From contig JAPSIP010000126.1 of NCBI GenBank assembly GCA_031178645.1, positions 1 through 5,492 of the forward strand: a DNA stretch of 5,492 nt, read 5' to 3'. The stretch comes from Paracoccus sp. (in: a-proteobacteria). GTDB lineage: Bacteria; Pseudomonadota; Alphaproteobacteria; Rhodobacterales; Rhodobacteraceae. A program made the position numbers and the translations under genes. Below the pieces are notes generated by a model. That model was given only the letters and a program-made list of their open reading frames with translations. It searched no databases and was not told the origin of the DNA. Shown here piece by piece: positions 1-5,492 of this stretch (position 1 is its first letter; each line of letters starts with the position of its first letter).

Positions 1-170
1 GGCGAAAGGATGTGCAGCAGACACAGGCAAAGGGGATCGGGACAGGCGATGTTCCGCTTATATATATTAATCTATGTTAATATTTCTCATAAGTTACTCA
101 TATAAGGTCATCAAAAAGGTCTTCACAAACAGTTTAGATCGGCAATTTCCATTCGATAATAAATCATCTT
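1..170. other. AT-rich non-coding region beyond the 3' end of the ABC ATPase gene
   Basis: No convincing gene is visible. From about position 55 the base composition changes abruptly to AT-rich, unlike the GC-rich genes to the right. The stretch holds a perfect AT dyad (64-83), a CTCATA direct repeat at 86-91 and 97-102 (11 bp apart, about one helical turn), and an AAGGTC direct repeat at 104-109 and 116-121. I see no GC-rich hairpin followed by a T-run, so there is no recognisable intrinsic terminator for the leftward ATPase gene. Weak sigma70-like boxes can be read leftward (TTGATG at 109-114 and TATGAG at 86-91, 17-bp spacer; or TTGTGA at 123-128 and TATATG at 99-104, 18-bp spacer). These could serve a leftward gene outside the window. 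Positions 1-50 are more GC-rich and could be the edge of a neighbouring gene, but no frame can be supported. Confidence 0.5.
64..83. repeat. Perfect AT-rich inverted repeat (7-bp arms, 6-bp spacer)
   Basis: ATATTAA at 64-70 and its exact reverse complement TTAATAT at 77-83 flank the spacer TCTATG. The dyad lies in the AT-rich non-coding stretch and overlaps no gene. Such a symmetric site could bind a dimeric regulator. All-A/T arms also arise easily by chance in AT-rich DNA, and the hairpin would be weak as RNA. The sequence is visible; any function is a guess. Confidence 0.4.
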
Positions 171-2003
171 CTACCCATGCGTCACCGGGTCGACTAGAAC
201 CTTGTGACCTGGCGCGACCTCTTGATAGACTGAAGGCTGCGCCTGGTAATCCACCGGATGGATGGGCGAAGGGATCGGCTTGAAGTTCAGATCCTCGCTG
301 ATCTTCTTCTGGCGCGGGTCGGCAACCGGCACGGCGGCCATCAGCTGCCGGGTATAGCTGTGCTGGGGGTTTTCGAAAACCTGCTGGCGGGTACCGATTT
401 CCACGATCCGGCCCAGATACATCACCCCCACATGGTGGCTGACGCGTTCGACCACGGCCATGTCATGGCTGATGAACAGCATCGAGATCCCCAGATCCCC
501 CTGCAATTCCATGAGCAGGTTCAGCACCTGCGCCTGCACCGACACGTCCAGCGCCGACACGGCCTCGTCCGCGACGATCAGCTTGGGGTTCAGCGCCAGG
601 GCACGGGCGATGGCGATGCGCTGACGCTGGCCGCCCGACATCTCGTGCGGATAGCGGCGCATGAAGCTGCGCGGCAGTTCCACACGGTCGAACAGCGCAG
701 CGATGCGGTCCTTGCGCTCGGACCGGCTGCCGATGCCATAGTTCTCCAGGGGCTCGGCCACCTGGTCATACAGCTTCATATGCGGATCGAGGCTGGCGAA
801 GGGATCCTGGAAGATCATCTGCATGTCACGGCGCGCGCGGCGCAGATCGCGCGGGGACAGGGCCAGGATGTCGGTGCCGCCCAGATCGACCTTGCCCGAG
901 TCCGGTTCGACCAGCCGCAGCAGCGACCGCCCGCAGGTCGATTTCCCGCAGCCGGATTCCCCCACCAGCGACAGGGTTTCGCCCGCATTGATGGTAAAGC
1001 TGAGATCCTCGACCGCGTGGACGCGGGCTGTGGTGCGGCGCAAAAGCCCGCCTCTGACGGCAAAGCGCGTAGTCAGGTTTTTCACCGTCAGCAGGGGCTT
1101 CGGGTCCTTGACGATGATGGGTTCCGGCGCGGAGACGGTGCCGTCGCGCATCAGGCGCATCCGTTCCGGCGCCGCCTTGCCCGTCATCTCGCCCAGACGC
1201 GGCACGGCGGCCAGCAGCATCTTGGTGTAATCCTGCTGCGGGTTCTCGAAGATCTCCTCGACGGGGCCTTCCTCGACCTTGTTGCCGCGATACATGACGA
1301 CCACGCGGTCGGCCATCTGTGCCACCACCGCCATGTCATGCGTGATGAACAGGACCGCGATCTGCTTTTCGCGCTTCAGCCGGTCGATCAGGGCCAGGAT
1401 TTCCGCCTGGATGGTTACGTCAAGCGCGGTGGTCGGTTCGTCGCAGATCAGCAGGCGCGGCTCGCAAGCCATGGCGATGGCGATCACGACCCGCTGGCGC
1501 ATCCCGCCCGAGAGTTCGTGCGGATACTGGTCCAGACGGCGTTCGGGTTCGGGGATACGGACCTGGCGCAGGATCTCCAGCGCGCGGGCGCGGGCCTGGG
1601 CCTTGTTCAAGCCGCGATGGACCATCAGCCCCTCGGTCAACTGGTCGCCCACGGTGAAGACGGGGTTTAGCGCCGTCATCGGTTCCTGGAAGATCATGCC
1701 GATCTGGTTGCCGCGGATGTCGCGCATCGCGGGCGTGGATTGCTGGACCAGGTCGATGACCTTGCCGTCGCCTTGGTCGAACATCAGCCGGCCATTGGCG
1801 ATGGTGCCGCCGCCGAATTCCACCAGCCGCATCAGCGACAGCGAGCTGACCGATTTGCCGGACCCGGATTCGCCGACCACGCAGACGCATTCGCCCGGCT
1901 TTATGGAAAAGCTGATGTCCTTGACACCCACCACGACGCCATCGCCGGTTTCAAACTCGACGCGAAGTTTCTCAATGGAAACAAGCGGTTTTTCATCCAG
2001 CAT
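171..2003 (-). CDS. Fused dual-domain peptide-type ABC transporter ATPase (GsiA-like)
   Basis: This cytoplasmic ATPase would energise import of peptides or related solutes (family: GsiA of the glutathione importer; fused counterpart of DppD+DppF or OppD+OppF). It has 610 residues, close to the roughly 620 of E. coli GsiA. Domain 1 has Walker A GESGSGKS (44-51, K50), Q-loop Q106, signature LSGGM (164-168), Walker B D188-E189 and H-loop H222. Domain 2 has Walker A GESGCGKST (348-356, K354), Q399, signature MSGGQ (455-459), Walker B D479-E480 and H513. All catalytic elements look intact in both halves. Each half ends in the oligopeptide-transporter motif ENPQ..YT..L.AAVP (253-268 and 544-559). 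ADEAVSALD, with Ala instead of the usual Pro after the catalytic Glu, and PGHKV near the C-terminus resemble GsiA as I recall it. The ATG at 2001-2003 is chosen because family homology begins there and GGGGA (2011-2015) lies 7 nt upstream. The frame stays open much further upstream, antisense to the SBP gene, but that translation is not protein-like. The gene is divergent from the SBP genes. Substrate is unknown; glutathione is only one option. Confidence 0.95.
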   Translation of the reverse strand: MLDEKPLVSIEKLRVEFETGDGVVVGVKDISFSIKPGECVCVVGESGSGKSVSSLSLMRLVEFGGGTIANGRLMFDQGDGKVIDLVQQSTPAMRDIRGNQIGMIFQEPMTALNPVFTVGDQLTEGLMVHRGLNKAQARARALEILRQVRIPEPERRLDQYPHELSGGMRQRVVIAIAMACEPRLLICDEPTTALDVTIQAEILALIDRLKREKQIAVLFITHDMAVVAQMADRVVVMYRGNKVEEGPVEEIFENPQQDYTKMLLAAVPRLGEMTGKAAPERMRLMRDGTVSAPEPIIVKDPKPLLTVKNLTTRFAVRGGLLRRTTARVHAVEDLSFTINAGETLSLVGESGCGKSTCGRSLLRLVEPDSGKVDLGGTDILALSPRDLRRARRDMQMIFQDPFASLDPHMKLYDQVAEPLENYGIGSRSERKDRIAALFDRVELPRSFMRRYPHEMSGGQRQRIAIARALALNPKLIVADEAVSALDVSVQAQVLNLLMELQGDLGISMLFISHDMAVVERVSHHVGVMYLGRIVEIGTRQQVFENPQHSYTRQLMAAVPVADPRQKKISEDLNFKPIPSPIHPVDYQAQPSVYQEVAPGHKVLVDPVTHG

Positions 2004-2032
2004 CAGATCGTCCCCGGTTCGGTGCCTGCCCA

Positions 2033-2060
2033 AGGCTAGCGACCGCCTGCGAAATGTCAA
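2033..2060 (-). promoter_or_regulatory. Candidate sigma70-type promoter for the ABC ATPase gene
   Basis: Read on the minus strand, a perfect -35 box TTGACA occupies 2055-2060. It is followed by a 16-bp spacer and a weak -10 box TAGCCT at 2033-2038. A start site near 2026 would give a leader of about 23 nt that still contains the GGGGA ribosome-binding site at 2011-2015. Poor -10 conservation with a good TTGAC -35 is common in alphaproteobacterial housekeeping promoters. The boxes are seen directly; promoter activity is inferred. Confidence 0.45.
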
Positions 2061-2134
2061 AGCTGAAACAAGGGGCGGCACATCGCGCGATAAGGCTTGC
2101 TTTCCAAATGGGCTTCGATTGAAACTGACCCCAT

Positions 2135-2153
2135 TCCGCAGGTCCGCAGGACC
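2135..2153. repeat. Tandem 8-bp repeat overlapping a small palindrome
   Basis: TCCGCAGG occurs twice back to back (2135-2142 and 2143-2150). The second copy lies within GGTCC-GCA-GGACC (2141-2153), a perfect inverted repeat with 5-bp arms. It sits midway in the divergent intergenic region, upstream of the first SBP gene, where an operator would be expected. Arms this short are near chance level in GC-rich DNA, so the regulatory reading is tentative. Confidence 0.35.
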
Positions 2154-2258
2154 AGGACAAGAACCCGGATGAACCGGGGCATGGGTAAAAAGCCTGAGCA
2201 AGGGCACCAACCGTTCTGGCCGCGACCTGCGGGCAGCAACTTCCGACAGGAGAGATTG

Positions 2259-3959
2259 ATGAAGCTTAAGACACTGCTGATGAGCGCAGCCGCCACCCTG
2301 GCACTGGCCCCTGCAGCCATGGCCGAACGGGGCAGCGACGGCGCGCTGAACATCATCATGTGGCAGGCGCCATCCACGATGAACCCCTATCTTTCGGGGG
2401 GCACCAAGGAACTGATCGCGTCCAGCATGGTGTTGGAGCCGCTGGCCAGCATGAGCCCCGAGGGCGAGCATGTCCCCCGCCTGGCAGCCGAAATCCCGAC
2501 GCTGGAAAACGGCGGCATTGCCGAGGATCTGAAGTCGGTCACATGGAAACTGCAGGAGGGGCTGAAATGGTCCGACGGCACGCCCGTCACGGCCGCCGAC
2601 GTGGTGTTCAGCGGCCAGTACTGCATGGACCCCGAGGGTGGCTGTTCGCAGCTTGCAAAGTTCGAGGGGATCGAAAACATCGAGGCCGTCGATGACCTGA
2701 CGGTCAAGATCACCTTCAAGGAAGCGATGCCCGATCCCTACTCGGCCTTTGTGGGCGCGAACGGGCCGATCATTCAGAAGGCGCAGTTCGAAAACTGCCT
2801 CGGCGCCAATGCGCCGACCTGCACGGACCAGAACTTCAACCCGATCGGCACCGGCCCGTTCCGCGTCACGCAGTTCCTGACCAATGACGTGATCACCTTC
2901 GAGGCGAACCCCGAATATCGCGACCCGGCCAAGCCTGCCTTCGCGACCGCCACCATCAAGGGCGGCGGCGATGCGGCGGCGGCGGCGCGGGCCGTTCTGG
3001 AAACCGGCGAATATGATTACGCCTGGAACACCCAGCTTGCCCCCGACGTGATCGCCGGGATGGAGCAGATGGGCCGCGGCAAGGTCAGTGCGGCCTTTGG
3101 CAGCCTGGTGGAACGCATCCACGTCAACCTGACCGACCCGTCCTCGGCCCACCCGGAAGGCGAGCGTTCGACCAATGCCCATCCGCACCCCTTCCTGACC
3201 GATCCGGCTGTGCGCAAGGCACTTTCGATGGCCATCGACCGCCAGCTTCTGACGGAAATCGGCTATGGCGCGGCGGGCCAGCCCACCTGCAACTATGTCC
3301 CGGCGCCGGAAGCATGGGCCTCGACCAACGAGGAATGCCTGACCCAGGACATCGAGGGCGCCAAGGCGCTGCTCGATGAAGCGGGCTGGACCGTGGGCAG
3401 CAGCGGCGTGCGCGAAAAGGACGGCGTGCAGTTGCGCATGGTCTTCCAGACCTCGGTCAACGCGGTTCGCCAGGACTTCCAGGCGCTGATCAAGCAGTGG
3501 TGGTCGGAAATCGGGATCGAGACGGAACTGAAGACCGTCGATGCCTCGGTCTTCTTCGGGACCGATCCCGGCTCTCCCGACACGCTGCAAAAGTTCTATG
3601 CCGATGTCGAGATGTATGCCGACAACTTCGAAGGCGGCAACCCGGCGCCCTATCTGGCGAAATGGACCTGCGACAAGGCGCCCAGCCCCGCAAACCAGTG
3701 GCAGGGGGAAAACATCAGCCGCTTCTGCGACGAAGCCTATGATCAGCTGCTGGCGGAACTGTCGCGGACTGTCGATCCGGCGGAACGCGCCGAGATCGGC
3801 AAGCGCCTGAACGACATGCTGACCAAGGACAGCAACGCGATCATTCCGCTGATCTATCGCGGCACGGCCTCGGCCCATTCCAACACCCTGGGCGGGGTCG
3901 TCATGAACGCTTGGGATTCGGAACTGTGGAACGTGGCCGACTGGACGCGGGTCCAGTAA
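2259..3959 (+). CDS. Periplasmic solute-binding protein, family 5 (peptide ABC importer), copy 1
   Basis: This exported protein binds solute in the periplasm and delivers it to an ABC importer, most likely for oligopeptides. It has 566 residues, normal for family 5. A Sec signal peptide covers 1-22 (MKLK, hydrophobic core, AMA/ER cleavage); there is no lipobox Cys. Family hallmarks include the N-terminal lobe with NPYLSGG (42-48), WSDGTPVTAADVVFS (104-118), IGTGPFRV (196-203) and DPAVRKALSMAIDR (315-328). Eight cysteines (122, 129, 180, 188, 344, 360, 471, 490) fall into four close pairs and are all conserved in the next gene, suggesting four structural disulfides. The ATG is preferred over an in-frame ATG at 2169 because AGGAG (2248-2252) lies 6 nt upstream and the signal peptide begins exactly here. 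It is divergent from the ATPase gene and followed after 57 bp by a paralogue. The ligand cannot be read from sequence; nickel, glutathione and other small solutes are bound by relatives. Confidence 0.95.
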   Translation: MKLKTLLMSAAATLALAPAAMAERGSDGALNIIMWQAPSTMNPYLSGGTKELIASSMVLEPLASMSPEGEHVPRLAAEIPTLENGGIAEDLKSVTWKLQEGLKWSDGTPVTAADVVFSGQYCMDPEGGCSQLAKFEGIENIEAVDDLTVKITFKEAMPDPYSAFVGANGPIIQKAQFENCLGANAPTCTDQNFNPIGTGPFRVTQFLTNDVITFEANPEYRDPAKPAFATATIKGGGDAAAAARAVLETGEYDYAWNTQLAPDVIAGMEQMGRGKVSAAFGSLVERIHVNLTDPSSAHPEGERSTNAHPHPFLTDPAVRKALSMAIDRQLLTEIGYGAAGQPTCNYVPAPEAWASTNEECLTQDIEGAKALLDEAGWTVGSSGVREKDGVQLRMVFQTSVNAVRQDFQALIKQWWSEIGIETELKTVDASVFFGTDPGSPDTLQKFYADVEMYADNFEGGNPAPYLAKWTCDKAPSPANQWQGENISRFCDEAYDQLLAELSRTVDPAERAEIGKRLNDMLTKDSNAIIPLIYRGTASAHSNTLGGVVMNAWDSELWNVADWTRVQ

Positions 3960-3966
3960 ATCCCGG

Positions 3967-3994
3967 CCGGCCCCGAGATTCGTCGCGGGGCCGG
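3967..3994 (+). promoter_or_regulatory. Intercistronic GC-rich hairpin with UUCG tetraloop
   Basis: CCGGCCCCG (3967-3975) and CGGGGCCGG (3986-3994) form a perfect 9-bp stem. Inside, after an A-G mismatch, GA/UC pairs close a UUCG tetraloop (3979-3982), giving a very stable RNA hairpin. It begins 7 nt after the stop codon of the first SBP gene. ATCTTCAAG follows instead of a T-run, so it is not a typical intrinsic terminator. A likely role is to protect the 3' end of the upstream SBP message from exonucleases, or to terminate partially, so that the first SBP is made in excess. Such hairpins after SBP genes are known from ABC operons such as malE-malF. The structure is seen; the role is inferred. 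Confidence 0.7.
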
Positions 3995-4005
3995 ATCTTC
4001 AAGAC

Positions 4006-4010
4006 AAAGG
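4006..4010 (+). promoter_or_regulatory. Ribosome-binding site that selects the GTG start of the second SBP gene
   Basis: AAAGG lies 6 nt before GTG at 4017-4019. The overlapping ATG at 4015-4017 is followed at once by TGA and cannot start a protein. The GTG frame gives a complete signal peptide beginning MKKALV. The next in-frame ATGs, at 4050 and 4053, would remove the charged N-region. The site lies 11 nt past the hairpin, so the hairpin leaves it exposed. Confidence 0.65.
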
Positions 4011-4016
4011 TTGCAT

Positions 4017-5492
4017 GTGAAGAAAGCTCTGGTCTCGGCCCTGGCGCTGATGATGGCCTCGCCTGCCGTCGCGGAACGCGGCAGCGACGGCGAATTGCGG
4101 GTGCTGTACTGGCAGGCCGCCTCGGTTCTCAATCCCTATCTGTCCACCGGCGCCAAGGACGTGGATCCCGCCTCCATGATCCTGGAACCGCTGGCGCTTG
4201 TCGCCAATGACGGCTCGTTGATCCCGGTGCTGGCAGCCGAAATTCCCTCGATCGAGAATGGTGGAATTGCCGAGGATTTCGCCTCGGTCACGTGGCGGCT
4301 GAAGCCCGGCCTAAGATGGTCGGACGGCACGCCCCTAACGGCGGCCGACGTGGCCTTCACCGCGCAATATTGCATGGCGCCCGATTTCGGCTGCGCCGTC
4401 CTTGCCGAGTTCGAGGGCATCAGGTCGGTCGAGGCCGTGGACAACCGCACCGTCCGCATCCATTACGACGCGCCGAAATACCCGCCGCTGCAGGCCTTCG
4501 TGGGTGGCCGCACGCCCGTCCTGCAAAAGGCCCAGTTCGAACCTTGCCTGGGCAAGGCCGGCGCAAGCTGCACCCAGCAGAACTTCGGCCCCATCGGCAC
4601 CGGCCCCTTCCGCGTCACCAGCTTCGAGCCGGGCAATGTCGCGACTTACGAGGCCAATCCCCATTACCGCGACCCGGCCAAGCCCGCCTTCGCCACCGTC
4701 ACCATCATGGGCGGCGGCGATGCAATGGCTGCCGCCCGCGCCGTGCTGGAGACGGGCGAATTTGACTTTGCCTGGAACCTGCAACTGGCCCCCGATGTGG
4801 TGGCCCCGATGGAGGCCGCGGGCAAGGGCAAGCTGATCGGATCCTTCGGCAGCATGGTCGAGCGGATCGAGTTGAACCAGACCGACCCCTCGCCCGCCCT
4901 AGGGGACGAAAGGTCCACGCTGGCCCATCCCCATCCCTTCCTGACCGACCCGGCAGTGCGCCGCGCGCTGTCGATGGCCATCGACCGGCCGATCCTGGCG
5001 GAACTGGCCTATGGCCCGGCCGGCAAGCCCACCTGCACCATCGTCCCGGTCCCGGAGGACTTCACCTCGGGCCGGGACGAGTGTCTGAAGCAGGACATCC
5101 AGGGCGCGAACAGGCTGCTGGACGAAGCGCTCTGGCTGCCCGGCCCGGACGGGGTGCGCCAGAAGGATGGCGTGCCGCTGCGGCTGGTGTTCCAGACCAC
5201 GGTGAACGCGGTGCGCCAGGACGTGCAGTCGCTGGTCAAGCAATGGTGGGCCGAAATCGGCGTGGCGACCGACCTCAAGACGATCGACGGCACGGTCTTC
5301 TTCGGCGGCGATACGGGCAACCCGGATTCGCGCGCGCGTTTCCTGGCCGATGCGCAGATGTTCACCGATGCCTTCTATCTGCCCGATCCTGCGTCATTCC
5401 TGGACGAATTCGTCTGCAGCCGCGTCCCGAACGACGAAAACCAATGGCAGGGCAACAATTCCGTGCGCTTCTGCGACCCTGACTTCGACGCC
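4017..5492 (+). CDS. Periplasmic solute-binding protein, family 5, copy 2 (partial, 3' end outside the window)
   Basis: This second periplasmic peptide-type binding protein is a clear paralogue of the preceding gene. The two align almost without gaps over the whole visible length (one residue deleted before the ERST motif), with well over half of positions identical by eye. The visible 492 codons have no stop; comparison with copy 1 suggests about 70 residues are missing. A Sec signal peptide covers 1-19 (AVA/ER cleavage). Shared hallmarks are WSDGTPLTAADVAF (101-114), IGTGPFRV (193-200), HPHPFLTDPAVRRALSMAID (304-323), VFQTTVNAVRQD (391-402) and QWQGNNSVRFCD (476-487). All eight cysteines are kept (119, 126, 177, 185, 340, 356, 467, 486). 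The start is GTG. It probably shares a transcript with copy 1. Divergence is visible at 153-170 and 450-470, so ligand range may differ. Permease genes probably follow beyond the edge, which is inference. Ligand unknown. Confidence 0.93.
   Translation, partial: MKKALVSALALMMASPAVAERGSDGELRVLYWQAASVLNPYLSTGAKDVDPASMILEPLALVANDGSLIPVLAAEIPSIENGGIAEDFASVTWRLKPGLRWSDGTPLTAADVAFTAQYCMAPDFGCAVLAEFEGIRSVEAVDNRTVRIHYDAPKYPPLQAFVGGRTPVLQKAQFEPCLGKAGASCTQQNFGPIGTGPFRVTSFEPGNVATYEANPHYRDPAKPAFATVTIMGGGDAMAAARAVLETGEFDFAWNLQLAPDVVAPMEAAGKGKLIGSFGSMVERIELNQTDPSPALGDERSTLAHPHPFLTDPAVRRALSMAIDRPILAELAYGPAGKPTCTIVPVPEDFTSGRDECLKQDIQGANRLLDEALWLPGPDGVRQKDGVPLRLVFQTTVNAVRQDVQSLVKQWWAEIGVATDLKTIDGTVFFGGDTGNPDSRARFLADAQMFTDAFYLPDPASFLDEFVCSRVPNDENQWQGNNSVRFCDPDFDA

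Larger units (their letters stand above)
2004..2258. other. Divergent intergenic region between the ATPase and first SBP genes
   Basis: These 255 bp separate two divergently transcribed genes of what is probably one transport system, so they should carry both promoters and any shared operator. A candidate leftward promoter is visible at 2033-2060. For the rightward SBP gene I found no convincing -35/-10 pair; TTGCTT at 2097-2102 and TTGAAA at 2119-2124 lack good -10 partners. A tandem TCCGCAGG repeat plus palindrome lies at 2135-2153, and a weak 5-bp inverted repeat CCCGG/CCGGG at 2164-2168 and 2174-2178. No gene for a regulator or small protein can be supported here. Confidence 0.7.

Noticed and set aside
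74..283. Small plus-strand open frame overlapping the ATPase 3' end
   Set aside because: It straddles the AT-rich gap and then runs antisense into the ATPase C-terminus. There is no ribosome-binding site, and the composition switches midway.
258..1670. Long plus-strand open frame opposite the ATPase gene (470 codons)
   Set aside because: It is a shadow of the ATPase gene in GC-rich sequence. It has no recognisable domain, its His/Asp/Gln-rich composition is typical of antisense frames, and the opposite strand encodes all ABC motifs intact.
2097..2258. Longer N-terminus for the first SBP, from in-frame starts upstream such as ATG at 2169
   Set aside because: It would bury the signal peptide inside the protein. 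The start at 2259 has a good AGGAG site and an immediate export signal.
2004..3878. Upstream extension of the ATPase reading frame, over 600 extra codons antisense to the first SBP gene
   Set aside because: The extension has no protein-family features, is Arg/Gly/His-rich in the manner of antisense frames in GC-rich DNA, and lies opposite a well-supported gene. ATPase homology begins at the ATG at 2003, which has its own ribosome-binding site.
3967..4010. Intrinsic terminator separating the two SBP genes
   Set aside because: The hairpin is strong but is followed by ATCTTCAAG, not a T-run, so full termination is not supported.
4136..5365. Several open frames on the minus strand opposite the second SBP gene
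   Set aside because: All are shadows of the GC-rich SBP coding sequence, with no domains or credible ribosome-binding sites.

Overview
The window looks like part of a chromosome or large replicon from a high-GC Gram-negative bacterium, most likely an alphaproteobacterium of the Rhodobacter/Paracoccus type. This assignment rests on the strong G/C bias at third codon positions, Sec signal peptides for periplasmic export, and the overall character of the proteins. It is inference, since no rRNA or other phylogenetic marker is present.

Layout. (1) Positions 1-170 are a conspicuously AT-rich non-coding stretch. It contains a perfect AT-rich dyad and small direct repeats, and lies beyond the 3' end of the first gene. 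(2) Positions 171-2003 (minus strand) encode a complete 610-residue fused ABC ATPase with two nucleotide-binding domains, of the GsiA / DppD-DppF type. (3) Positions 2004-2258 are a 255-bp divergent intergenic region. It holds a good candidate promoter for the ATPase gene and a small repeat/palindrome cluster. (4) Positions 2259-3959 (plus strand) encode a complete 566-residue periplasmic solute-binding protein (SBP) of family 5 (peptide/nickel/opine class). (5) Positions 3960-4016 are a 57-bp gap filled by a strong hairpin capped by a UUCG tetraloop, followed by a ribosome-binding site. (6) Positions 4017-5492 (plus strand) encode a second, clearly paralogous family-5 SBP. It starts at GTG and is cut by the window edge after 492 codons, with about 70 residues missing.

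How the parts work together. The two SBPs would capture oligopeptides or related solutes in the periplasm, and the dual ATPase would power import through two inner-membrane permeases. No permease gene is visible. The likeliest place for them is downstream of the second SBP, beyond the right edge. Notable points are the tandem SBP pair with eight conserved cysteines each, the divergent rather than co-directional ATPase gene, and the intercistronic hairpin. The families themselves are well known. I see no evidence here of a fundamentally new system, and no tRNA, rRNA, CRISPR array, insertion sequence or phage gene.
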